Assembly: GCA_025465355.1 (NCBI GenBank)
Contig: JAODNN010000021.1
Coordinates: 1 to 34,908 of the forward strand
Length of the DNA stretch: 34,908 bases
DNA from: Blastococcus sp.
GTDB taxonomy: Bacteria > Actinomycetota > Actinomycetes > Mycobacteriales > Geodermatophilaceae
Reading direction: 5' to 3'
Shown: piece after piece, positions 12,819 to 22,107 of the stretch
Layout: the number at the start of each line of letters is the position of its first letter
Numbering within the stretch: the first letter of the stretch is position 1
The notes under the pieces: model-generated
What the model saw: the letters and a program-made list of their open reading frames with translations, nothing else
Told to the model about the DNA's origin: nothing
Databases searched by the model: none
Translations under genes and position numbers: made by a program

Positions 12819-15221
12819 TCAGTTCGGCGTGTCCGTACCCACGTGAACCGCCGCGTCGTGCTCCACCTCCTGCGTCCCACGCGTCGCGGTGACGAGCGCC
12901 GCCTCCACCCGCTGCCGTTGGTCTGCGTCCACGGGCGAGCCCGAGGGGTTGCAGACGTAGAAGCAGTCGACGGCGTCGCCGCCCAGGGTCTCGATCCGCG
13001 CCGAGGTGACGTCGAGACCTTCCTCGGCGATCGCGGCGGTGAGCCGGTAGAGCAACCCCGCCTGGTCGGCCGCACGCACCTCCACGATGCCGGTGGCGTC
13101 GCCGCTGACCTCCCCGTTGTGCCAGGAGATACGCGGCGGCGCGATGCGGACGCTGTGCTGCCGGTAGTCGGCCTCCCGCTGGTGCAGCCGTGCGGCCAGC
13201 GGCAGCGTGCCCTCCAGGGCGGCCCGCACGCCGTCGGCGAGGATCTCCGGCACCGGCGCCCGGCCGAAGCGTGGGTGCACGGCGAACACCAGCGTCGCGC
13301 GGCCGTCCTCGACCGATGACTTCGCGGCCCGGACGTCGAGCTGGTTGAGCGCCAGCACCCCGGCACTGGTGCTCAGCAGGCCGGGCCTGTCGGTGGCCCC
13401 GATGGTCACCTGCTGCCCGCCGGCCACGTCCGCGATGCCGACCGTCACCGCCGCCTCGGCGCCGGCGCCGCCGGCCGTGTCCTGCCCGGACGCGCTGACC
13501 TGGGGCTCCGTCGGATGCAGCACCGGCTGCGGTTCGGCGGCCGGCACCGAGCCCAGCCGCGCCTGCACACGAGCGACCAGCGCGGCGACCAGGTGGGCCT
13601 TCCACGGCGACCACGCCGACGTGCTCGTTGCCGCGCCGTCGGCCTGGGCGAGAGCGTGCAGCAACTGGAGGACGGCGGGATCGTGCCCGATCGTCGCCGC
13701 GACCCGGTCGATCGTGGCCGGGTCGTCGATGTCCCGCCGGGTGGCGGTCGCGGGCAGCAGCAGGTGGTGGCGGACCAGAGTGGCCAGCACCGCGACGTCC
13801 GCCGGCGAGAAGCCCATCCGCGTGCCGATCTCGGCAGCGATGGGCTCTCCCACGACGCTGTGGTCCCCCGGCCAGCCCTTGCCGATGTCGTGCAGCAGCG
13901 CGGCGACGAGCAGCAGGTCGGGCCGGTCCACGTCGTGGGTCAGCTCGGCGGCGGCCGCGGCGGCCTCGACCAGGTGGCGGTCGACGGTGAACCGGTGCCA
14001 GGGGTGCCGCTGCGGCAGGGACCGCACCCGGTCCCACTCCGGCAGCAGGCGGCCCAGCAGCCCTTCCTGGTCGAGTTGCTCCAGGACGGCGACGGCCGGC
14101 TGCCCGCTGGCGAGCAGGCGCAGGAACGACCAGCGGATGTCCGCCGGCCAGGGCTCGGGCATCGGCGGGCTGTGCACCGCGAGCACCTTGAGCGTGTAGG
14201 GCGAGAGCAGCAGCTCCGCCCGCGCGGACGCCGCCGCGGCCCGCAACAGCAGGCCGGGGTCGGCGGTGGGGCGGGCGTCGCGCGCGAGGACCACTTCGTC
14301 GCCCTGGCGGACGACGCCGTCGGCCAGCGGCTCGCGGCGCACCCGGCGGTAGCGGCCCCGGGGCCGGCGCACCAGTGCGGCCTCCACCCGGCGCCACGTC
14401 TCGTCGGCGACGAAGGCGAGCCGCCGCCCCGCGAGGCTCACCTCGCGGAGCAGCGTGTCCTCGTCGGCCAGCCCGAGGGACTCGGCCACCGGACGCTGTT
14501 CCTGACGGACCAGCACGTCGGTCGGGCGGCCCGCCCGGCGGCGCAACTCGTCGCGGACGTCGAGCAGGAAGGCGTAGGTCTGCTCGACCTCGTCGGCCGG
14601 GTCGTCGGCGAGCTGGGCAGCCGCGATCGCCCGGAGGATCTGCCCCTCCCGGAGGCCGCCGTAGGCCTCCTTGAGGTCGGGCTCCAGAAGGAAGGCCAGC
14701 TCGCCGAGCTGGCGTCCGCGGCCACGCCGCAGGTCCCGCAGCTGGGGCAGCAGCCGGGACGCCGACTGCCGCCAGCTCGCGCGGGTCGCCGTCCGGAGCC
14801 GGGCGGCCAGGTCGGCGTCCCCGGCCACGAGCCGCAGGTCGAGCAGCCCGAGGCCGGCCTTGACATCGGTGGAGGCCACGGCGACGGCCTCGGCGACCGA
14901 GCGGACCGAGTGGTCCAGCCGCAGTCCGGTGTCCCACACCGGGTACCAGAGGGCGTCGGCGATCGCCGCGACCTCCGGCCGACCCTCGTGCACCAGGACC
15001 AGGTCGAGGTCACCGTAGGGCGGTAGTTCCTCCCGGCCGAGACTGCCGACCGCCACGAGCGCGATGCCTTCGGTGCCCACGCGGGGCGGCGGGCCACCGC
15101 GGTGCTGGCGAGGCGGAGGCGTACCCGCTGCCGCATCCGCGAGCAGCCCGCCGAGCCAGGAATCCAGCGTCTTCACCCGCTCGGCGCGCGGCAGGTCCGG
15201 CAGCGAGTCGGTGTCCAGCAC
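12819..15221 (-). CDS. glnD: PII uridylyl/adenylyltransferase GlnD
   Basis: An 800-residue sensor that modifies and demodifies the PII protein according to glutamine level; in actinobacteria it is known to adenylylate rather than uridylylate GlnK. The nucleotidyltransferase site is GSLGREELPPYGDLDL (59-74; D71, D73). The HD phosphohydrolase domain is marked by LLHDIGKG (H444, D445). Two C-terminal ACT domains begin near 605 (IGATDRPGLLSTSAG) and 713 (RAADQAGLLYRL) and would bind glutamine. Length and domain order are complete. The GTG start at 15219-15221 follows a G-rich ribosome binding site. It is downstream of glnK, separated by a strong hairpin that may reduce its expression relative to amtB-glnK. 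Confidence 0.95.
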   Translation of the reverse strand: MLDTDSLPDLPRAERVKTLDSWLGGLLADAAAGTPPPRQHRGGPPPRVGTEGIALVAVGSLGREELPPYGDLDLVLVHEGRPEVAAIADALWYPVWDTGLRLDHSVRSVAEAVAVASTDVKAGLGLLDLRLVAGDADLAARLRTATRASWRQSASRLLPQLRDLRRGRGRQLGELAFLLEPDLKEAYGGLREGQILRAIAAAQLADDPADEVEQTYAFLLDVRDELRRRAGRPTDVLVRQEQRPVAESLGLADEDTLLREVSLAGRRLAFVADETWRRVEAALVRRPRGRYRRVRREPLADGVVRQGDEVVLARDARPTADPGLLLRAAAASARAELLLSPYTLKVLAVHSPPMPEPWPADIRWSFLRLLASGQPAVAVLEQLDQEGLLGRLLPEWDRVRSLPQRHPWHRFTVDRHLVEAAAAAAELTHDVDRPDLLLVAALLHDIGKGWPGDHSVVGEPIAAEIGTRMGFSPADVAVLATLVRHHLLLPATATRRDIDDPATIDRVAATIGHDPAVLQLLHALAQADGAATSTSAWSPWKAHLVAALVARVQARLGSVPAAEPQPVLHPTEPQVSASGQDTAGGAGAEAAVTVGIADVAGGQQVTIGATDRPGLLSTSAGVLALNQLDVRAAKSSVEDGRATLVFAVHPRFGRAPVPEILADGVRAALEGTLPLAARLHQREADYRQHSVRIAPPRISWHNGEVSGDATGIVEVRAADQAGLLYRLTAAIAEEGLDVTSARIETLGGDAVDCFYVCNPSGSPVDADQRQRVEAALVTATRGTQEVEHDAAVHVGTDTPN

Positions 15222-15243
15222 GTCCTCCCCCCTTCGGGAACGC

Positions 15244-15282
15244 GCCGGCCGGGGCAGCGGGTGTACCGCTCCCCCGGCCGGC
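15244..15282 (-). terminator. Strong hairpin between glnK and glnD
   Basis: GCCGGCCGGGG (15244-15254) pairs with CCCCGGCCGGC (15272-15282). Inside, AGCGG pairs with CCGCT around a GTGTA loop, with one C:C mismatch: 16 base pairs in total. No T-tract follows. It lies just before the glnD ribosome binding site and could be a partial terminator or a processing signal. Confidence 0.65.
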
Positions 15283-15312
15283 GGGCGTGTTCAGTGCCTC
15301 AGCGCGCCCTGG

Positions 15313-17000
<1,688 letters not shown>

Positions 17001-17074
17001 GGCAACCTCCTGACGGTGTCGTGTAGCCCGAGCACAAAGGCGAGCCACAGGGGGCGGGTCGGGGGTTTCGTTCC

Positions 17075-17099
17075 GGCGCTCCCTGCGGGAGGGGGCGCC
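17075..17099. repeat. Hairpin in the amtB leader/promoter region
   Basis: GGCGCTCCC-TGC-GGGAG followed by GGGGCGCC folds as an imperfect stem (CTCCC:GGGAG, then GGCG:CGCC). It lies about 75-100 bases upstream of the amtB start, between the start codon and the GlnR-like site. Role unknown. Confidence 0.4.
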
Positions 17100-17124
17100 G
17101 TGCGGTTCACGGTGCCGTCCGTGT

Positions 17125-17163
17125 GTTTCTGCTGACGGAGCCCGCACGTTTCCGATCGGTGAA
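17125..17163 (-). promoter_or_regulatory. GlnR-like operator upstream of amtB
   Basis: On the minus strand TTCAC-CGATCG-GAAAC (17163-17148) matches the GlnR half-site pattern gTnAC-n6-GaAAC at nine of ten fixed or preferred positions. A second GAAAC lies at 17129-17125, 18 bases further, close to the 17 expected for a second b-site. AmtB-glnK is the classical GlnR target in actinobacteria. Binding is inferred. Confidence 0.6.
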
Positions 17164-17260
17164 CAACGCGCCGATGGCCGGGCCGCTGCGTTGCCACCGT
17201 GTTGCGCAGGCAGGGACAGCAGGCGGGGACAGAGCGCACGAGTCTCCGCCGGCGGGCTTG

Positions 17261-17283
17261 TTGCGAACTGTTTGCACTAGGGT
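17261..17283 (+). promoter_or_regulatory. Nur-like operator abutting the -10 box of the NiCoT gene
   Basis: TTGCGA (17261-17266), ACTGT spacer, TTGCAC (17272-17277) matches the Streptomyces Nur box pattern TTGCAA-N5-TTGCAA with one mismatch per half. The -10 candidate TAGGGT (17278-17283) follows immediately and ends 8 bases before the GTG. Bound Nur (a nickel-sensing Fur-family repressor) would block the promoter. Nur itself is not in this window. Confidence 0.55.
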
Positions 17284-17291
17284 CGACAGAC

Positions 17292-18374
17292 GTGACCTCG
17301 GGCGCCTCGGTTCTCAGCCGGCTGAGCCGTCGGGAGTGGCGCAGCCTCAGCGGGATGACAGCGGTGGTGGTGGGCCTGCACCTGGTCGGCTGGATCACGC
17401 TGCTCGCCGTCGTCGCGCCGGCCCACTACACCGCCGGGGGGCAGGTCTTCGGGATCGGCCTGGGCGTCACCGCCTACACACTCGGCATGCGGCACGCCTT
17501 CGACGCCGACCACATCGCCGCCATCGACAACACGACCCGGAAGCTCATGGAGGACGGTCGCCGCCCGCTGTCGGTGGGCTTCTGGTTCTCCCTGGGCCAC
17601 TCGTCGGTGGTGTTCGCCCTGGTGCTCCTGCTCGCCGCCGGGGTGCGAGCCCTGGCCGGGCAGGTGACGTCGCCGAACTCGACCCTGCAGCACGTCACGG
17701 GCCTGGTCGGCGTCGCCGTCTCCGGCACGTTCCTGCTGCTGATCGGCGTGCTCAACCTCGCTGTCCTGCGCCGCATTCTCGGTGTCTGGCGCGGGATGCG
17801 CGCCGGCACGTACGACGAGGCGGAACTCGAGGCCCACCTGAACTCGCGCGGCCTGCTCAACCGGGTGCTGGGCCGCTTCACCCGGGCGGTGCGCAAGCCC
17901 TGGCACATGTACCCGGTCGGGCTGCTCTTCGGCCTCGGCTTCGACACCGCCACCGAGGTCTCGCTGCTCGTGCTCGCCGGCGGGGCCGCCGCGTTCGCGC
18001 TCCCCTGGTACGCGCTCCTGATCCTGCCGGTGCTGTTCGCGGCGGGCATGAGCCTGCTCGACACCATCGACGGCTCGTTCATGAATTTCGCGTACGGCTG
18101 GGCGTTCTCCAAGCCGGTCCGGAAGGTCTACTACAACCTCACGATCACCGGCCTGTCCGTGGCGGTCGCGCTGATCATCGGGGGCATCGAGGTGACCTCG
18201 ATCGTGGTCGAGCGGCTACGGATCACCTCGGGCCCGCTGGCCGCGATCGGTTCACTGGACCTCAACCACGTGGGCTACGCCATCGTCGGGCTGTTCGTGC
18301 TCACCTGGGTCGTGGCCGGCCTGGTCTGGCGCTTCGGCCACATCGAGCAGCGCTGGACGCCCGAAGAGATCTAG
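17292..18374 (+). CDS. NiCoT-family nickel/cobalt permease
   Basis: A 360-residue membrane transporter for Ni2+ and/or Co2+, about eight helices. The family signature RHAFDADHIAAIDNTTRK is at 67-84 (read as RHAFDADHI, 67-75), and the second signature LGFDTATEV lies after the central loop. Metal choice between Ni and Co cannot be read from the sequence, though the Nur-like box argues for nickel. The GTG at 17292-17294 is favoured over a more upstream ATG at 17199 because the extra N-terminus lacks family features and overlaps the operator. Divergent from amtB; the stop TAG shares the tetranucleotide CTAG with the ftsY stop. Confidence 0.93.
   Translation: MTSGASVLSRLSRREWRSLSGMTAVVVGLHLVGWITLLAVVAPAHYTAGGQVFGIGLGVTAYTLGMRHAFDADHIAAIDNTTRKLMEDGRRPLSVGFWFSLGHSSVVFALVLLLAAGVRALAGQVTSPNSTLQHVTGLVGVAVSGTFLLLIGVLNLAVLRRILGVWRGMRAGTYDEAELEAHLNSRGLLNRVLGRFTRAVRKPWHMYPVGLLFGLGFDTATEVSLLVLAGGAAAFALPWYALLILPVLFAAGMSLLDTIDGSFMNFAYGWAFSKPVRKVYYNLTITGLSVAVALIIGGIEVTSIVVERLRITSGPLAAIGSLDLNHVGYAIVGLFVLTWVVAGLVWRFGHIEQRWTPEEI
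18371..18374. other. Shared CTAG: overlapping convergent stop codons of NiCoT and ftsY
   Basis: TAG of the plus-strand NiCoT gene (18372-18374) and TAG of minus-strand ftsY (complement of 18371-18373) overlap in the palindrome CTAG. There is no room for a terminator between the genes. Confidence 0.95.
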
Positions 18375-19585
18375 CCTTCGCCCACCAGTCCCTCTGCGAA
18401 CTCCCGCGGCTCGAAGGGCGCCAGGTCGTCCGGCCCCTCGCCGAGGCCGATCAGCTTCACCGGGATACCGAGCTCCCGCTGCACGGAGACGACGATGCCG
18501 CCCTTCGCGGTGCCGTCGAGCTTGGTGAGGACGACGCCGGTCACGTCGACGGCCTCGGTGAACACCCGAGCCTGGACGACGCCGTTCTGGCCCGTCGTGG
18601 CGTCGAGCACCAGCAGCACCTCGGTGACCGGGGCCTGCTTCTCGACCACCCGCTTGACCTTGCCGAGCTCGTCCATCAGGCCGGACTTGGTGTGCAGCCG
18701 GCCGGCGGTGTCGACCACCACGGTGTCGACCTCGGCCTCCATGCCGGTGCGCACCGCCTCGAAGGCCACCGAGGCCGGGTCACCGCCCTCCCGGCCGCGG
18801 ACGGTGAGCACGCCCACGCGCTCGCCCCACGTCTCGAGCTGGTCGGCGGCCGCGGCCCGGAAGGTGTCGGCGGCACCGAGGACGACACTCTTCCCGTCCC
18901 CCACCAGCACACGGGCGAGCTTGCCGACCGTCGTGGTCTTGCCCGCGCCGTTGACGCCGACGACCAGGACGACGCCGGGGCGCCCGTCCCGGCGGTCGGT
19001 ACCGAGGGTGCGGTCCATGTCCGGGCCCAGGGCCGCGGTGAGCTCCCGGACCAGGAGCTCGCGCAGGTCCGCACCCGAGGCGGTGGCCAGCACCATCGCC
19101 TGGGTGCGCAGCCGCTCCACGATCTGGGTGGTCGCCGCAACCCCGACGTCGGCGGCGAGGAGGGTTTCCTCCACCTCCTCCCAGTCGTCCTCGGTGAGCT
19201 TCTCGCGGGCGAGCACCGTGAGCAGGCCGCGACCGAGTGAGGACTGCGAGCGGGCCAATCGCGAGCGCAGACGCACCAGCCGGCCGGCCGACGGGAGCGG
19301 CGTCTCGAAGGCCGGCCCCGGCTCGGGCCCGGCCGGAGGAAGCTCCACCTCCGGCGGCGCCTCCGGCTGCACGGTGTCGGGCTGCGCCTGCTCGACGGGC
19401 GCGGTCGGGGCCGGCTGGGTCGGGGCGGGCTCGGTCTGTTCTGGCGGGCGTGGCCGGGTCAGCGTCGTGCCGGAGGCGGCGTCCTCGTCGAGGCGGAAGG
19501 TCCGCCGTCCCCGGTTGACCAGGAGGCTGACGCCGGTGATCAGCGCGACCACGAGGATGGCTATCGCGATGAGCACATATTCCAT
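18371..19585 (-). CDS. ftsY: Signal recognition particle receptor FtsY
   Basis: A 404-residue SRP receptor GTPase. Residues about 3-24 form a membrane anchor (VLIAIAILVVALITGVSLLV), followed by a Pro/Glu/Gln-rich acidic linker (about 40-100), the N domain, and the G domain with G1 GVNGAGKTT (about 210-218) and DTAGRLHTK. The membrane anchor replaces the acidic A domain of E. coli FtsY and is usual in actinobacteria. The ATG at 19583-19585 begins MEYVLIAIA, with GGGAG 9 bases upstream; the open frame to 19771 has no similarity. Works with Ffh encoded 6 kb away. Confidence 0.96.
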   Translation of the reverse strand: MEYVLIAIAILVVALITGVSLLVNRGRRTFRLDEDAASGTTLTRPRPPEQTEPAPTQPAPTAPVEQAQPDTVQPEAPPEVELPPAGPEPGPAFETPLPSAGRLVRLRSRLARSQSSLGRGLLTVLAREKLTEDDWEEVEETLLAADVGVAATTQIVERLRTQAMVLATASGADLRELLVRELTAALGPDMDRTLGTDRRDGRPGVVLVVGVNGAGKTTTVGKLARVLVGDGKSVVLGAADTFRAAAADQLETWGERVGVLTVRGREGGDPASVAFEAVRTGMEAEVDTVVVDTAGRLHTKSGLMDELGKVKRVVEKQAPVTEVLLVLDATTGQNGVVQARVFTEAVDVTGVVLTKLDGTAKGGIVVSVQRELGIPVKLIGLGEGPDDLAPFEPREFAEGLVGEG

Positions 19586-19600
19586 GTCCGAAGTCTCCCA

Positions 19601-19615
19601 GGACGGACACCGTCC
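19601..19615. promoter_or_regulatory. Inverted repeat in the ftsY/PhoD divergent promoter region
   Basis: GGACGG-ACA-CCGTCC is a perfect 6-bp inverted repeat with a 3-base centre, midway between the divergent starts of ftsY (19585) and the PhoD-like gene (19635). With only 49 bases between the genes, a bound protein would affect both. Binding factor unknown. Confidence 0.4.
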
Positions 19616-19622
19616 GGTGCGC

Positions 19623-19628
19623 CAGGCT
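19623..19628 (+). promoter_or_regulatory. Putative -10 box CAGGCT for the PhoD-like gene
   Basis: CAGGCT differs from TANNNT only at the first base and ends 6 bases before the ATG at 19635. There is no ribosome binding site, so a leaderless mRNA is possible. The same hexamer precedes the next gene (21294-21299). Confidence 0.3.
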
Positions 19629-19634
19629 GTCCAC

Positions 19635-21293
19635 ATGCCGCCGTCCGAACCGAACTCGCCTGCCCTCGTGCTCGGCCCCCTGCTCCGGCACGTGGACCCG
19701 GTGTCCGCCACCGTCTGGGTCGAGGCCGACCGCGCCTGCGACGTCGAGGTGCTGGGCAGCCGGGCCCGCACGTTCTCCGTCGGGGGACACCACTACGCCC
19801 TCGTCGTCATCGAGGACCTCGAGCCGGGGAGCACGACGCCCTACGACGTGCACCTCGACGGGGTGCGGGTCTGGCCACCGCTGCGGTCGCCGTTCCCCCC
19901 GAGCCGAATCCGGACCCCCGGGCACCAGGGCGAGTTCCGGATCGCCTTCGGCTCCTGCCGGTACGCGACGCCCGGCACGGTGGACACCGCCGACCACATT
20001 CCGCCCGACGCCCTCGACTGCTACGCGGAGCGCATCGCGGGCCTCCCGGAGGACCGCTGGCCCGACGCGCTGGTGCTGCTGGGTGACCAGGTCTACGCCG
20101 ACGAGCTCACCCCACCGACCCGTTCGTGGCTCCGCGTGCGCCGTGGTGAGGAGGCCAGGCCCGACGCGCAGGTGGGCGATTTCGAGGAGTACACGCGGCT
20201 GTACGCCGAGTCCTGGACCGACCCGCCGGTGCGCTGGCTCCTCTCGACGGTGCCGTCCTCGATGATCTTCGACGACCACGAGATGATCGACGACTGGAAC
20301 ACCTCGGCCGCCTGGCGCAGGGAGGTCACCGGCCAGGAGTGGTGGGCCGCGCGGATCGGTGGCGGCCTGGTGAGCTACTGGATCTACCAGCACCTGGGCA
20401 ATCTCAGCCCGCAGGAGCTGTCCGAGAACAAGACCTGGCAGGCGGTCCTGGACCTGGGCGCGGACGACGACGACGCGTGGCCCGTCCTCAGGGAGATGGC
20501 CGAGGCCGCCGACACCGAGCCGGCGGGCGTCCGCTGGAGCTATGTGCGGCACTGGGGCAACGCGCGACTGATCATGATCGACAGCCGGGCCGGCCGGGTG
20601 CTCGAGGAGCAGGAGCGCCGGATGCTCGACGACGCGGAGTTCGACTGGGTCGAGGCGGCGATGCGGCAGGCGGCTGAGGAGGGGACGCAGCACCTCATCG
20701 TCGGCACGTCGCTGCCATGGCTGCTGCCGCACGCGATCCACAACATCGAGCGGTGGAACGAGACCCTGAACGTCCGGCACGAAGGGACGTGGCGCGGACG
20801 GCTGGCGGAGAAGCTGCGGCAGGCGGCCGACCTGGAGCACTGGGCGGCGTTCGGGCGTTCGTTCGAGCGACTGGGCCGGATCCTCACGTCGGTCGGCCGC
20901 GGTGAGCACGGCCCGGCGCCCGCCACGGCCCTGGTGCTCTCCGGCGACGTCCACCACGCCTACGCCGCCGAGCTGGTCGAGCCGGGGGGCCTTGCGACCC
21001 GCGTGCACCAGCTGACGGTCTCGCCGCTGCACAACCAGGCGCCGCACCCCATCCGGGTCGGCTTCCGGATCGGGTGGAGCCGGTGGGCGAAAGGCCTCAC
21101 CCGGGCGGTGGCGAGGATGGCGAAGGCGCAGCCGAGCCGGTTCCAGTGGGAGAAGCAGGCCGGACCCTTCTTCGGCAACCAGATCGGGGAGCTCGTGCTG
21201 TCGGGGCGGGAGGCGCGGTTCCAGCTGTCGGTGACCGAACTCGGGCAGGACGGTGTGCGGCAGGTGCTCGACATGCCGCTCGCGGACGGGTGA
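19635..21293 (+). CDS. PhoD-like metallophosphatase
   Basis: A 552-residue protein with the PhoD-type calcineurin-fold phosphatase core: FGSCR (105-109), LGDQVYAD (149-156), DDHEMIDDWN (213-222) and GDVHHAY (437-443), together the metal-ligand set. An N-terminal beta-sandwich (about 10-95) precedes it. Unlike secreted PhoD alkaline phosphatases there is no Tat or Sec signal, so it is probably cytosolic; the substrate is unknown. No PHO box is visible. The ATG lacks a ribosome binding site. It is followed after 13 bases by the EEP-family gene, and the pair may work together on phosphodiesters or phosphoesters (inference). Confidence 0.88.
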   Translation: MPPSEPNSPALVLGPLLRHVDPVSATVWVEADRACDVEVLGSRARTFSVGGHHYALVVIEDLEPGSTTPYDVHLDGVRVWPPLRSPFPPSRIRTPGHQGEFRIAFGSCRYATPGTVDTADHIPPDALDCYAERIAGLPEDRWPDALVLLGDQVYADELTPPTRSWLRVRRGEEARPDAQVGDFEEYTRLYAESWTDPPVRWLLSTVPSSMIFDDHEMIDDWNTSAAWRREVTGQEWWAARIGGGLVSYWIYQHLGNLSPQELSENKTWQAVLDLGADDDDAWPVLREMAEAADTEPAGVRWSYVRHWGNARLIMIDSRAGRVLEEQERRMLDDAEFDWVEAAMRQAAEEGTQHLIVGTSLPWLLPHAIHNIERWNETLNVRHEGTWRGRLAEKLRQAADLEHWAAFGRSFERLGRILTSVGRGEHGPAPATALVLSGDVHHAYAAELVEPGGLATRVHQLTVSPLHNQAPHPIRVGFRIGWSRWAKGLTRAVARMAKAQPSRFQWEKQAGPFFGNQIGELVLSGREARFQLSVTELGQDGVRQVLDMPLADG

Positions 21294-21299
21294 CAGGCT
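21294..21299 (+). promoter_or_regulatory. CAGGCT hexamer before the EEP-family gene
   Basis: The same CAGGCT hexamer as upstream of the PhoD-like gene, ending 7 bases before the ATG at 21307. It overlaps the short gap after the PhoD stop. It could be a second leaderless promoter, or the AGG inside it could serve as a weak ribosome binding site 9 bases from the ATG. Confidence 0.25.
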
Positions 21300-21306
21300 G
21301 GCCGGC

Positions 21307-22107
21307 ATGACCAAACCGGCCCCTGGTCCCGACCAGCCGCCCATCCCCGTGCGGCTGGTCACGTTCAACACCCACCACGGTGTCGGGGAGGACCGGCGGC
21401 ACGACCTACCGCGGCTGGCCACGGTGCTGGCGGCGATGGACGCCGACATCATCTGCCTGCAGGAGGTCGACCGGCACTACGGCGACCGCAGCGAGGACGT
21501 CGACCAGGCACTGCTGCTCTCGCGGGCGCTGGACATGCAGCTGGCCTGGGGGCCGGCGATCGACGAGCCGCGCCCGGGAGAACCTGCGGCCCGCCAGTAC
21601 GGCAATGCGCTGCTCTCGCGGTTGCCGATCCTGATCAGCGACGTCCACCGCCTGCCGGGCAGCGGCGAGCCGCGCAGCGCGCTGCGGACCATGGTCGAGC
21701 TCGACGGCGGCACCCTGTGGGTGACCGCCACCCACCTGACCACGCACTCGGCCGAGGAGCGCGCCGCGCAGGTGGCCGCGCTGAGCGCCCTGCACACCGG
21801 GCCGATGGAGGCCGGGGTGGTCGTCGGCGACTTCAACGCGCGCCCCGACGCCCCCGAGCTCGGCGCGCTCCGTGAGCGGTTCACCGACGCCTGGAGCGCG
21901 GCGCCGGCGCGCGAGGACAGGTCCGGGTGGCGCTTCTGGCACCGCAACGACGGGGACACGCACCCGGCGCACTCACCGAGCCGGCGGATCGACCAGGTCT
22001 GGCTGTCGCCCGGAGTGACGGTGACCTCGGCGCAGGTGGTCGACGCCGGGGGCGCTTCGGACCACCTCCCGCTCGTGGTGGACCTGGCGGTCCGAAGCGG
22101 GGTGTGA
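21307..22107 (+). CDS. Endonuclease/exonuclease/phosphatase (EEP) family protein
   Basis: A 266-residue EEP-fold hydrolase. Motifs: LVTFNTHHG (N21), CLQEVDR (E53, metal ligand), a TATHLTTHS strand, VGDFNARPD and, at the end, GASDHLPLVVD, the His-Asp catalytic pair region. The same fold covers nucleases, sphingomyelinases and inositol phosphatases, so the substrate cannot be named. There is no signal peptide. It follows the PhoD-like gene with a 13-base gap and ends exactly where smc ends on the other strand (TGA|TCA). Confidence 0.88.
   Translation: MTKPAPGPDQPPIPVRLVTFNTHHGVGEDRRHDLPRLATVLAAMDADIICLQEVDRHYGDRSEDVDQALLLSRALDMQLAWGPAIDEPRPGEPAARQYGNALLSRLPILISDVHRLPGSGEPRSALRTMVELDGGTLWVTATHLTTHSAEERAAQVAALSALHTGPMEAGVVVGDFNARPDAPELGALRERFTDAWSAAPAREDRSGWRFWHRNDGDTHPAHSPSRRIDQVWLSPGVTVTSAQVVDAGGASDHLPLVVDLAVRSGV

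Noticed and set aside
12496-14937. An 813-codon frame overlapping glnD on the same strand
   Set aside because: Arg/Ala/Gly-rich shadow; glnD in the other frame has complete nucleotidyltransferase, HD and ACT motifs.
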